Positions 43,538 to 51,857 of a stretch of DNA of 64,000 nt are shown in pieces (position 1 is the stretch's first letter; each line of letters starts with the position of its first letter). The DNA lies in assembly GCF_900103505.1 (NCBI RefSeq), contig NZ_FNIA01000004.1:1-64000 (forward strand), written 5' to 3'. The notes below the pieces were generated by a model, which worked only from the letters and a program-made list of their open reading frames with translations, had not been told where the DNA came from and did no database searches. The translations under genes and the position numbers were made by a program. Source of the stretch: Haloarchaeobius iranensis. Lineage in GTDB: Archaea > Halobacteriota > Halobacteria > Halobacteriales > Natrialbaceae.

Positions 43538-44578
43538 TCAAACCTCGAAGTTGACCGCGTCCGCGTCCGTCTCGACCTCCTCGTCGGCCGTCTGCTGTGC
43601 ACTCTCGGCGGCCTCCTGGACGTCGCCGACGGTGTCCTCCACCATCGACGCGAGGTCCGTCGCCGAGGTCTGGTCGATCTTCTCGTCGATGTCGCCGACG
43701 CCACCGAGCTTCGTCGCCAGCGTCCCCATGTTCTCCACGATGTTCGTCGCGTCGTTGGGGAACTCCCGCTTCTGGACGGCGACCACCCGGATCTCCTGTT
43801 CTTTCGTCACGAGCGCCTCCTTCGCGGAGTTCAGCATCGATATCTGGTGGGCGAGCTCGGACGTCCCCTCCTCGACCGTCTCGAGCAGGTTCTCCTTGTC
43901 GACCTCCTTCATCTGCTTGTGGTAGATGAACTGGCGTTTGAGCTGCTGGTACCGGTTCCGCTCGCTCTCGTCCAGCTGCGACGGGTCGTCGGGCACGCCA
44001 GGACCGTCGCCGAGCGCCTTCAGCTCCTGTGCGGTCTCCTGGATGCGCTCGTCGATGCGGTTCGACCCGGTGTCTATCTCGTCCATCTTCTCGTTCAGCT
44101 TGTCCCGGGCCCGCTTGACGCGCTCTTTCGTCTCGTCGATCTTGTCGACGCAGGCCTCGATGCCGGCGGCCCAGTTCAGCGCGGCCCGCCCGGAGAGGTC
44201 GTCGTCGCGCGGGTCCTGGAGCAGCACGACGTCGTTGCCGTCGAACCGCAGAATCTCCTGGTCCTCGAAGTACTCGAGCAGCGCGTCGGCCTGTCGCTCG
44301 CTGGAGACGACCCTGCCCTGTTCGTCCTCGGCCGCCGCGAGCGTCTCGATGGCCGTCTGGCGGTCGATGCGCCCGTTACCCGCCTCCAGGTTCATCTCCC
44401 CGAGGAGGTCGCCCTTGATGATGGCTCGCACCGCACGCTCCCATTCGCCCTCTACGTCGTCGCCGTTGGTCCAGTCCGCCTCCATGCGGACCATCTCGTC
44501 GGTCTCGTTCACCGGGTTCGCGATGACGTAGTCGACGCCATCGACGGTCGTGGTCTCGAACGTGTATTTTCGTGGCAT
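43538..44578 (-). CDS. Winged-helix plus coiled-coil protein, ESCRT-III-like layout
   Basis: 346 residues. The N-terminal region (about 45-122) looks like a winged helix (IDRQTAIETLAAAEDEQGRV, ALLEYFEDQEILRFDGNDVV). Four or five long helices follow: about 128-188, 205-265 and 272-335. The last ones (HKQMKEVDKENLLETVEEG; TDLASMVEDTVGDVQEAAE) have the charged coiled-coil followed by a short acidic helix seen in Snf7/ESCRT-III proteins, and a winged helix before it recalls CHMP7. Sequence identity is too low to claim homology by eye. An AAA ATPase two genes downstream fits such a role. It could also simply be a coiled-coil scaffold. Confidence 0.65.
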   Translation of the reverse strand: MPRKYTFETTTVDGVDYVIANPVNETDEMVRMEADWTNGDDVEGEWERAVRAIIKGDLLGEMNLEAGNGRIDRQTAIETLAAAEDEQGRVVSSERQADALLEYFEDQEILRFDGNDVVLLQDPRDDDLSGRAALNWAAGIEACVDKIDETKERVKRARDKLNEKMDEIDTGSNRIDERIQETAQELKALGDGPGVPDDPSQLDESERNRYQQLKRQFIYHKQMKEVDKENLLETVEEGTSELAHQISMLNSAKEALVTKEQEIRVVAVQKREFPNDATNIVENMGTLATKLGGVGDIDEKIDQTSATDLASMVEDTVGDVQEAAESAQQTADEEVETDADAVNFEV

Positions 44579-44599
44579 TGTCTGAATCCTGACTGCTGG

Positions 44600-45661
44600 T
44601 TACGTGTCGACGCCCCCGAACTCCGCCTCGGCGACGACCGCTGCGTAGCGCTCCTCGACGGCCTCCCGGACGTACCGGTTGACCGACGGGTCGTTGCTCA
44701 CCTGCATCTCCTCGACGTGCTCGCTCGCGGCCTCCTCGAACTCCGTCGGCGACGCCGGCAGCACGTCGCGTTCGGACTTCACGTCGGTCAGCACCCGTCG
44801 TGCCTCCCCCTCGACGTAGGCGTCGAACTCGTCCCGCATCACCACCATCTCCCGACCCACCTCGAGGTCGAGTCGGTCGGCGAGTGCGTCCTGCGTCGCC
44901 TCGACGATCTCGTCCTGCATCCCGTGGGCCTGCGAGAGCACGTCGAACCGGGCCTCTATCTCGGAGCGGACGACGCCCGGGAACTCCGCCGTGGGCACGA
45001 GGTACTGCGAGTCCTCGAACTGTGCCTCGACCTCGTCCTCGACCTCGCTCGCGACGTACCGCGCGAACTCGTCGAGCGCGCTCTTGACGAGGTACTCGCC
45101 GTCGAGGTCCACGATGAACCCCTCCTGTTCGAGGTAGCGGATGACGTCGGTCGTCGCCGCCACGTCGATGACCTTCTCCAGGTCGCTGTGGCTTATCTTC
45201 CCCCGCGCTGCCTTGCGTTCGAGCTGGGAGTCCAGCCCGACGTTGCCCGCGTGCTCCTTGAGCCGCGGCCCGATGGTGTAGTAGTCGCGCTCCCCTGCCG
45301 TGATACGCGCCACGAGGTCGCGGGACTCCAGCTCGGTGGCGAAGTAGTCCACGTCGTCTATCGCCAGGTCGAACCGCGACCGGAGCGTCTCGGACGTGAT
45401 GACGATTCGTTGACTGAACACGCTCGTCAGTTCGTTGGTGACGGCGTCGGAACTCCCCACGCTGAACGTGTCGACGTAGTAGACGCCGTCGCGGATCTGC
45501 TCCAGGTCGGAGAACTCGTCCTCCGTCAGGTCTCGGAGTGCCTTCTTGAGGTCCGACGTGGACAGGTTGCTCGCGTTGAGCGTGCCGGTGTCCGCGCTCT
45601 CGTATCGCTTCTGGATCTCCCCCCGCTTGTCCGTCACGTAGAGAAACCCGTAGTTCGACAT
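44600..45661 (-). CDS. Tandem winged-helix-like protein (first gene of minus-strand operon)
   Basis: 353 residues. After an N-terminal alpha-beta stretch there are two helix-turn-helix-like segments: about 85-130 (VITSETLRSRFDLAIDDVDY, then SRDLVARI) and about 153-195 (GKISHSDLEKVIDVAATTDV, then GFIVDLDGEYLVKSA). A mostly helical C-terminal half follows. Tandem winged helices in a row recall eukaryotic ESCRT-II and UFL1 in fold layout only. It is not an obvious DNA-binding repressor, as basic residues are few. An alternative start at ATG 45718 would add 19 residues and lies just after a TATA-like box. Confidence 0.68.
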   Translation of the reverse strand: MSNYGFLYVTDKRGEIQKRYESADTGTLNASNLSTSDLKKALRDLTEDEFSDLEQIRDGVYYVDTFSVGSSDAVTNELTSVFSQRIVITSETLRSRFDLAIDDVDYFATELESRDLVARITAGERDYYTIGPRLKEHAGNVGLDSQLERKAARGKISHSDLEKVIDVAATTDVIRYLEQEGFIVDLDGEYLVKSALDEFARYVASEVEDEVEAQFEDSQYLVPTAEFPGVVRSEIEARFDVLSQAHGMQDEIVEATQDALADRLDLEVGREMVVMRDEFDAYVEGEARRVLTDVKSERDVLPASPTEFEEAASEHVEEMQVSNDPSVNRYVREAVEERYAAVVAEAEFGGVDT

Positions 45662-45744
45662 TGCAACGGACCGACATATGTCTTCAAGGGCGTCGGTGTC
45701 GACCGGCAGCAGTGACATACACAGGTCTATATCTATCCGAGACA

Positions 45745-45751
45745 AAATACT
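45745..45751 (-). promoter_or_regulatory. TATA box candidate of the minus-strand operon
   Basis: On the minus strand GTATTTT lies about 27 nt before ATG 45718 and 85 nt before ATG 45661. A second A/T-rich run, AGATATAG (about 45726-45733), lies nearer the gene. Either could drive the five-gene operon. Confidence 0.4.
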
Positions 45752-45790
45752 TCGGGCCGTGTGCCTCCGCACGCGAGGCGCGTGCGACGC

Positions 45791-46456
45791 TCAGAACTCG
45801 GTGCCCTTCCGTGCGCGCTGGCCGGCCTCGATGGGATGCCGCTCCTTCCGGACGTTCGTGACGAGGTCGGCCACGCCGTCCAGCCAGTCCGGCCGCTCGT
45901 GTCCGCCGGTCAACACCAGCTCGAGGTCGTCGGGCTTGCCCTCCACGAGCGCCACCACCTCCTCCACGTCGAGCAACCCCCGATTCGTCGCGTAGCACAC
46001 CTCGTCCAGCACGAGCATGTGGACGCCGTCAGTCGGGTCGCCGTCGAGGCCGAGCGGGGCCGTCAGGTCGGCCGCCGCGCAGCCCTCCAGTATCTCCCGG
46101 GTCCGCGCCATCCCGCCGGCCGCCTGGGCCGCGTGCTCGTCGTCGTCCGAACCGTCCATGAAGCCGTGCCAGCCGTAGTGCCCCGTGTTCTCGTAGGAGG
46201 CCCCCGGCATGGCGTCGATTGCACTGTACTCGCCGCGGACGTCCTCGACGCTGTCCGCGCCGCCTTTCATGAACTGGAGCACGTGGACGCGGTAGCCGTG
46301 GCCGGCCGCCCGGAACGCCATCCCGAGCGCGGCGGTCGTCTTGCCCTTCCCGTCGCCCCAGAACGCCTGTACGAGCCCGAACTCCTCGGGCGCGCTCGGT
46401 TCGATGGTTCTCGACTCGGGTCGCCGCTCGTCGACCGCCTGCTCGCTGTCGGTCAT
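45791..46456 (-). CDS. cobO: Cob(I)yrinic acid a,c-diamide adenosyltransferase
   Basis: 221 residues. Walker A-like GDGKGKTTAALG (about 34-45), the MKGGADSVED block, and VHMLVLDEVCYATNRGLL are the CobA/CobO/BtuR signature. It transfers the adenosyl group of ATP to the cobalt of corrinoids to make the adenosylcobalamin precursor. The N-terminal 25 residues are an acidic extension. No other cobalamin gene is nearby, and a MOSC gene lies 9 bp upstream. Confidence 0.9.
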   Translation of the reverse strand: MTDSEQAVDERRPESRTIEPSAPEEFGLVQAFWGDGKGKTTAALGMAFRAAGHGYRVHVLQFMKGGADSVEDVRGEYSAIDAMPGASYENTGHYGWHGFMDGSDDDEHAAQAAGGMARTREILEGCAAADLTAPLGLDGDPTDGVHMLVLDEVCYATNRGLLDVEEVVALVEGKPDDLELVLTGGHERPDWLDGVADLVTNVRKERHPIEAGQRARKGTEF

Positions 46457-46465
46457 CGTGACGGC

Positions 46466-47263
46466 CTACGGCACGTCCGACCTTGAATCTCCCAGTTCGA
46501 CAGCGTCCCCGACGTGGAGCACGTCGCCCCACGACGACTCGGGGATCCGCGTGTTGACCATCAGCCGGTAGTAGTGGTCGAACCAGTCCCGGTTCGCCCA
46601 GTCCGGCAGCGTGACCTCGCGCTGCGCCACGAACGTCTCCCGAAAGCCGGGGGTCTCCGCGCCGGTGTCGGGGTCCCGCGTCGGGACGGCACAGCGCTGG
46701 CAGGGCTGGACGCCCTCGAAGTCGACCGCTCCGACGGTGAACTCCCTCACCGACCCGCGGTCCGCGTACAGCCGGTCCTCCCAGAACGGCTCCCCGGCGT
46801 CTACGACGAGGTTCGGCCGGAACCGGCGAAGCATCTCTGCCGCGTCGACCCCGTCGAACCAGCCGGCGACTGCCGCGGCCGTCTCCCGGGCGATGACCGT
46901 CGGGCCGTCGGCCTCGGTGTCGTCGGGCATCCCGCCGGAGGCATCGCGGACGACGCTGACCGGGTAGTCGAGGAACTCGCTCAGCCAGGCGTTCAGCGCG
47001 CCGCGTTCGGCGTCCATGCTGAACGTCGCCCAGTCGTCGTCGCCGCGCTCCCTGATGGAGAGCTCGCGGCGCTCGGGGTCGTAGTCGGACGCGAGCCGGT
47101 GGAGGGCCGGCTCGCGCTTCCCGTTGACGAACTCGCGGTCGCCGTCGACGATGGCGAACTCGCGGTCGTGTCGGAGCGCGCCGGCGTTGACCTCGACGGC
47201 GTCGAGTGAAAGCGGGTCGAGCGACTTGACGGGGTAGACGCGCAGGCTGGAGACGGTGGGCAT
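46466..47263 (-). CDS. MOSC domain protein
   Basis: 265 residues: N-terminal MOSC beta-barrel (VSSLRVYPVKSLDPLSLDAV) and MOSC domain with the conserved Cys region GVQPCQRCAVPTRDPDTG. MOSC proteins carry molybdenum-cofactor sulfide or act on Mo-cofactor substrates such as N-hydroxylated compounds (mARC/YiiM groups). The single-domain layout resembles the mARC-type without a partner domain. ATG 47263 is used because the longer open frame upstream is antisense to the next gene's promoter. Confidence 0.85.
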   Translation of the reverse strand: MPTVSSLRVYPVKSLDPLSLDAVEVNAGALRHDREFAIVDGDREFVNGKREPALHRLASDYDPERRELSIRERGDDDWATFSMDAERGALNAWLSEFLDYPVSVVRDASGGMPDDTEADGPTVIARETAAAVAGWFDGVDAAEMLRRFRPNLVVDAGEPFWEDRLYADRGSVREFTVGAVDFEGVQPCQRCAVPTRDPDTGAETPGFRETFVAQREVTLPDWANRDWFDHYYRLMVNTRIPESSWGDVLHVGDAVELGDSRSDVP

Positions 47264-47356
47264 GCCGGTGGTTTGGGAGCGGGGGGCGTCAACGGTTGCG
47301 GTTCCCATGGCCCCCCGACCCACCGATTTATCTCGGCGGTGGGCGAAGGCCGGGCC

Positions 47357-48196
47357 ATGGCTACGGTCGAGGTCGACGGACACGATATCAGGTACGCCGA
47401 GGCGGGTGAGGGACCACCGCTCCTGTTGCTCCACGGGGGCATCATCGACGCCGGGCCGGTCTCGTGGGGCGATGTCATCGAGCCGCTGTCGGAGCGTTTC
47501 ACCGTCTACGCGCCGGACATGCTCGGCTACGGCGACAGCGACGTACCGGACGTGGACTACACCATCGACCGACACGTCCGGACGATGGCGGGCTTCTGCG
47601 ACGAACTCGGTATCGAATCGCCGTCGGTCTGCGGCCTCTCACTGGGTGGCGCGGTCGCGCTGGGCCTCGCGCTCGATACGGACGTCGAGGTCTCGCATCT
47701 CGTCCCGACGAGCTGCTTCGGGCTCGGCACCGAACTCCCGCGCGGGACGCTCTCGTGGGCGCTCTCGCGGCTGCCGTTTCTCAACAGAATCGCGGTCGCG
47801 CTGTTCCGGCGGAGCCGCGGCTTCACGAAGGCGAGTCTGGCGGGCATCGTCCACGACACGGACGGCCTGTCGGCGGACTGCGTCGACGCCGTCTGGGAGT
47901 ACGCCCGGAAGCCGAACGCCTGCGTCGCGTTCCGGAACTTCAGGAAGCACGAGATGACCCGCGACGGCTACGTGACGAACTTCGCCCCCCGGCTGGGCGA
48001 ACTCGACGTCCCGACGCTGTTCGTCCACGGTCGGCACGACGAGGTGGTCCCCGTGGAACTGGCCGAGCGGGCTGCGCCGCGGGCGCCGACCGCCGAGCTG
48101 ACGGTGCTGGAGCGCTGTGCGCACTGGCCGCCGCGGGAGCAGCCCGACCGGATGGTCGAGCTGCTGACCGAGTTCTGCGTCGGGACGGACACCTGA
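47357..48196 (+). CDS. Alpha/beta hydrolase
   Basis: 279 residues. Oxyanion loop LLLLHGG (about 21-27), nucleophile elbow GLSLGG (Ser about 98), acid in VHGRHDEVVPVE and catalytic His in ERCAHWPP. The cap (about 120-190) is helical. It belongs to the large esterase/epoxide hydrolase/dehalogenase-like group. The substrate is not readable from the sequence. ATG 47357 preferred, as the extra N-terminal 28 residues are not alpha/beta-hydrolase-like. Confidence 0.85.
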   Translation: MATVEVDGHDIRYAEAGEGPPLLLLHGGIIDAGPVSWGDVIEPLSERFTVYAPDMLGYGDSDVPDVDYTIDRHVRTMAGFCDELGIESPSVCGLSLGGAVALGLALDTDVEVSHLVPTSCFGLGTELPRGTLSWALSRLPFLNRIAVALFRRSRGFTKASLAGIVHDTDGLSADCVDAVWEYARKPNACVAFRNFRKHEMTRDGYVTNFAPRLGELDVPTLFVHGRHDEVVPVELAERAAPRAPTAELTVLERCAHWPPREQPDRMVELLTEFCVGTDT

Positions 48197-48283
48197 ACCG
48201 CCCGGGAGGTCCCGGCGACCGTAACCCAACCCAGGTGGCCGTTAGTGCAAAGCTACTTGTCATCGACAGCCCAAGCCCCGACA

Positions 48284-49099
48284 ATGGCCCCCGACGCCGA
48301 CCCGGAGGAGGAACAGAGCGTCCTCCAGAGCAAGCGCAACGCGACGCGCTACCAGATTCTCTCGGAGATCGCAGAGCGTCAGCCGGCGGTCAGCCAGCAG
48401 GAGATCGCGGACGAGATCGGTGTCACGGCACAGGCCGTCAGCGACTACCTCCAGGACCTGGTCGAACGGGACTACGTCCGCAAGCTCGGCCGCGGCCGCT
48501 ACGAGGTGACGAAGGAGGGCGTGGACTGGCTCATCTCGCGTACCGAGGACCTCCGCGAGTACGTCACCCACGTCTCCGAGGAGGTCATCGGACAGGTGGA
48601 CGCCGAGACAGCAATCGCGGACGACCCCATCGAGGAGGGACAGACGGTGACGATGTCGATGCGAGACGGCGTCATGCGGGCATCGACCGACGGCGACGGC
48701 AGTGCGACGGCTGTCGCCGTCACCAGCGCCGAGCCCGGCCAGGACGTGGGCGTGACCGACTTCGAGGGCGTGCTCGACTACGAGCTGGGGACCGTCACCG
48801 TCGTCTCCGTCCCGCGGGTCGCGAAGAACGGTTCGTCCACGGTGGCGCCGGCCGCTCTCGCGGACCACGCCGGCACCCACGACCTGTTGGCTGTCTCCGG
48901 GACGGAGTCGCTGGTCGCCTGTATCGAGGCCGACCTCGACCCCGACATCCGCTTTGGCTCCGCCGAGGCCGTCACGGAGGCGGCGACGAAGGGGCTGACC
49001 GTGCTGCTGGTGGTCGTCACGGACGAGCTCTCGCGACACACCGACCGGCTCCGCGACGGGAACATCGGCTACGAGGTCGTCGACGCAGCAGACCTCTGA
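48284..49099 (+). CDS. MarR-like winged-helix regulator (DUF7839 type)
   Basis: 271 residues. The N-terminal winged helix (about 15-80: RYQILSEIAERQPAVSQQEI, AQAVSDYLQDLVERDYVRKL) is followed by a C-terminal domain (about 110-270) with an alpha/beta arrangement (GTVTVVSVPRVAKNGSS) that may bind a small molecule. The product is soluble. Such proteins are common, single-copy-like regulators in haloarchaea. I do not know a confirmed target. It has its own promoter region upstream (48197-48283). Confidence 0.78.
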   Translation: MAPDADPEEEQSVLQSKRNATRYQILSEIAERQPAVSQQEIADEIGVTAQAVSDYLQDLVERDYVRKLGRGRYEVTKEGVDWLISRTEDLREYVTHVSEEVIGQVDAETAIADDPIEEGQTVTMSMRDGVMRASTDGDGSATAVAVTSAEPGQDVGVTDFEGVLDYELGTVTVVSVPRVAKNGSSTVAPAALADHAGTHDLLAVSGTESLVACIEADLDPDIRFGSAEAVTEAATKGLTVLLVVVTDELSRHTDRLRDGNIGYEVVDAADL

Positions 49100-49946
49100 G
49101 GCCGACGACCTCCCGGGAGATTACTACGACGTATTCGACAGACTGCGAGGACGCACCGCCGCTCATATCGATATATTTAAGTGATGGTTGCTTCTACGAG
49201 TTGACACCTCAATCCCGACTCTCGACCGGGAACGGGGTACCCACTGACGATGACCCGCTCGATGCTTACCATCTCGGCGTTCGCCACCGCGGTCACTGGC
49301 GAGGCCGCCACTGCCGGCGTGGAGGGTTCCTCCGCTGCCGGCTGCCAGCGCGGCGCTGGGGATGGTGAACCGAGCGGGACCCGTAATCCGACGGGGTATC
49401 CCGCCGTTCGGTTCGTCTCTGCCGGCGCCGCGTGACGGTGTTGACGCGGCCCGGCGGTGTTTCTGCCGATTCCTACGGCTCCTAGGCACCGCCGCTCGCG
49501 CCGGCAGTCGGGTTCTCCGAACCGAACTGGTTCCATCCTGACTGACCGGCGGGGTCGCGTCTCCACCTCGACCGCAGCGCCGACACGCGAACCGAGCACC
49601 GACTGTAGCGTCCGCTCGCATCCTCGACGTGAGGGACGCTACCGTCGGCCACACTCGCCCGTGCGGTTCGCCGCCGCCGGAGCCGGCCACCGCGGCCGGT
49701 GGGGTTCGACTCCCCACGGGCGGTTCGCCCCAACGGGGGCACGATGTTCGCTGCCGGGGCACTCGCCTCGTCGCAGAGAGGCATCGCTGGAGACTGGGGG
49801 TGTCGGTCCGACCGACCGGCACTCCCGCGAGTCGTCGCAGGCCAGCCTGTCACGGCTCGCACGCACGCCACACGGGTCTCGTACCCTCGCGGACGGCGAC
49901 CACCGACCTCGCGTCGGCGACCGCGTTCGACTCGCGGCGAGGGAGT
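49100..49946. other. Non-coding-looking stretch with TATA box and GC-rich folds
   Basis: About 850 bp without a reading frame that looks like a haloarchaeal protein. A strong TATA-like run ATATATTTAA (49171-49180) would start a plus-strand RNA near 49200. The frame after it, ATG 49184, ends after six codons. An open frame at 49250-49435 (61 residues, opens MTRSMLTISAFATAVTGEAA) is possible but unconvincing. Inside, 49656-49722 folds like a tRNA: 7-bp outer stem CGCCCGT/ACGGGCG, a 5/7/5 hairpin and a TTCGACT loop on a GGGG/CCCC stem. It lacks U33, a variable loop and a normal D-arm, so it is not called as tRNA. Confidence 0.4.
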
Positions 49947-50267
49947 ATGGCCCAGACAAGTCTCGGCCGAGAGACAGAAGCGACCGTCCACCTGCGCGTC
50001 CGCGTCCCCGACGGCGCGTCCGGCGACCTGCTCGCCGGCGCAGCGACCGTCGTCGCACGGATCGACGCGCTGGACGACGTCGACGTCGAGGAGATAACCG
50101 GCATCACGCCGAACCTCAACGCCATCGTCGTCGACGTCCGTGCGACCGTCACGCTTCGCTCGGAGGCCACCGACGACAGCACCGTTCGGGCCGACCTCGA
50201 GGACGGCACCGGCATCGAAGCCGTCCACGAGGTCGCGCTCGCGAACAGGACCGCAGCGACGGCGTAA
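49947..50267 (+). CDS. Small uncharacterised protein
   Basis: 106 residues, acidic and beta-rich: VHLRVRVPDGASGDLLAGAA, then TPNLNAIVVDVRATVTLRSE. No signal peptide, membrane helix or known motif. Amino-acid use (Asp/Val/Ala-rich, few Lys) fits a real haloarchaeal protein, unlike the frames upstream. The start at ATG 49947 follows GAGGGAGT. Family unknown. Confidence 0.6.
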   Translation: MAQTSLGRETEATVHLRVRVPDGASGDLLAGAATVVARIDALDDVDVEEITGITPNLNAIVVDVRATVTLRSEATDDSTVRADLEDGTGIEAVHEVALANRTAATA

Positions 50268-50520
50268 CGCGGCTTCCCCGCCCCGCTACGTCCGCCCTCG
50301 CGGACCCCACCGCGACTGCCGACGCCGTCCACACTGACGACGGCCCTCCGACGGTCGAGTGCGGCCACACCGGCGTGGCCGCGCCCGTCATCCCACCGCA
50401 GTCGTGCTTCTGCGGGCGATTCTGACGCCCGCGTCCCGCTCACCGGTAGCGTCAAGGCCGCTCCACGCGAGGTCGACGTAGGACGGAACCGGCGTCGACC
50501 CGGAACCAACTACCCCATGA

Positions 50521-50532
50521 TTTATTATTTAT
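50521..50532 (+). promoter_or_regulatory. TATA box of the MTH865 family gene
   Basis: TTTATTATTTAT lies 18-30 nt before ATG 50551, so transcription should begin at or just before the start codon (leaderless). Confidence 0.6.
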
Positions 50533-50550
50533 CCGGTCGAACGGGTGCCT

Positions 50551-50805
50551 ATGGCAGATGAAGATGACCTTCGCGAGCAGATGATCGACGCCTTCGGTGG
50601 CGCTGACTACCCAATCTCCAGCCCGATGGACCTCGTGCCGGCGCTCCCGAACGGCCCGGGCACCCGCTTCGAGTCCGGTGACTTCTCCATGACCGCGATG
50701 GAGCTCCAGACGAAGCTCCCCGGCGGCGACTTCCCGTACGACGACGTGGAGTCGTTCGTCGACGACATCATGGAGAACCTCGAGGACGCCGGTCACCTCG
50801 ACTGA
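50551..50805 (+). CDS. MTH865 family protein
   Basis: 84 residues. The whole protein matches the MTH865 family: LREQMIDAFGGADYPISSPM, then DLVPALPNGPGT, then MTAMELQTKLPGGDFPYDDV and a final helix. It is a small EF-hand-like helical fold of unknown function found in methanogens and haloarchaea. The start is set by the TATA box immediately upstream. Confidence 0.88.
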   Translation: MADEDDLREQMIDAFGGADYPISSPMDLVPALPNGPGTRFESGDFSMTAMELQTKLPGGDFPYDDVESFVDDIMENLEDAGHLD

Positions 50806-50889
50806 GCGACTCGCTACTCACTTCTTTCGACGCCACGGTCCGACAGCGACAGCGTCCGCGTGCCCGACTGCGACGGGCGAAGCCCGCCC

Positions 50890-51756
50890 TCAGCCGTCGC
50901 TTGCGACGTATCTGACCTGCCGGCTCTGCCGGCCGAGGACCGAGTTCAGGTGGTAGGTCATGTCGTGCTGGCCGTCGCCGAGCTCCCCGTCGCCCAGCGG
51001 GGTCGTGTCGAAGTCGCCGGTGTACTCCCACGTCTCGGAGCCGCCCGCGGGGACGATGAACGACGGGGCGGTGACCGGCGTGTAGGCGATCCGCGGGCCG
51101 ACGCGGTTCAGGCCGGCGACGAACCGGGCGTCCACGTCGCCCTCGTTCCGGACCGTGAGGGTGACCGTCGGATGCTCGCCCTTGGGGACCGTCTCGGGGA
51201 CGCTGAACGACATCGACAGCGCCGGGTACTCGGCGGCGAGTCTGGTTCGCAGCGACTCGCCCGGCCGCCACTCGCCGCCGGGCCAGCCGACGCGGGCGTG
51301 CTCTGCGGCCACGACCTCGGGCAGCTCGAACAGCAGCCAGCCGCTCTCGTTGCCGTCGCCGTAGCTGTCGTCCTCGTGGTACTGCCGCCAGAGCTGGCGT
51401 TCCACCGGGTCGACCGGGGAGTAGGCCTCGTCGCCGTGAACGAAGGTGAACTCGCCCCGGCCGGGCGGCGCGTCGGCCGCGGTCGCGTCCACCGAGAGGA
51501 ACAGGTACCCACCGGCGTCGTCGATGACGTGGATGGAGTCCGTCGCCAATTCGACGATGGCTGGCTGGTACGTCGCGAGGGAAACGTCGACCGGTGATTC
51601 GGCGGGCTGTGTCGTGGTCGGCTGGTCGGTCGGTGTGACGGTGCCGTTCGTCGTGTCCGTTTCGTCCGCCGGGTCGTCGCCGGTAGAGCCGGACAGACAG
51701 CCGGCGAGTCCGGCGAGCGTCGCGCCGGCCGTAGAGAGGAGGGCTCTGCGTCGCAT
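50890..51756 (-). CDS. Tat-exported lipoprotein with Ig-like C-terminal domain
   Basis: 288 residues. RRRALLSTAGATLAGLAGCL combines a Tat-type twin Arg with a lipobox (LAGC, Cys20), so it is probably exported folded and lipid-anchored. A Thr/Asp-rich linker (about 22-58) follows. The rest is beta-rich, with HPTVTLTVRNEGDVDARFVA suggesting an Ig/CARDB-like domain in the last third. Function unknown. It is 133 bp before the divergent MBL hydrolase gene. Confidence 0.8.
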   Translation of the reverse strand: MRRRALLSTAGATLAGLAGCLSGSTGDDPADETDTTNGTVTPTDQPTTTQPAESPVDVSLATYQPAIVELATDSIHVIDDAGGYLFLSVDATAADAPPGRGEFTFVHGDEAYSPVDPVERQLWRQYHEDDSYGDGNESGWLLFELPEVVAAEHARVGWPGGEWRPGESLRTRLAAEYPALSMSFSVPETVPKGEHPTVTLTVRNEGDVDARFVAGLNRVGPRIAYTPVTAPSFIVPAGGSETWEYTGDFDTTPLGDGELGDGQHDMTYHLNSVLGRQSRQVRYVASDG

Positions 51757-51857
51757 GCAAGAGCCGGTCCCGTGTTCTCGGGCATATGTCTTCTGTCGCG
51801 CCCGCCGGGCCGCCGTGTCGACGACCGACTTTTGCCCGGCCCACCCGAACGACGCCC

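Noticed and set aside
49656-49722. A functional tRNA gene
   Set aside because: Although acceptor-, anticodon- and T-arm-like stems are present, position 33 is A, there is no variable loop and no normal D-arm, so it is reported only as a structure worth checking.
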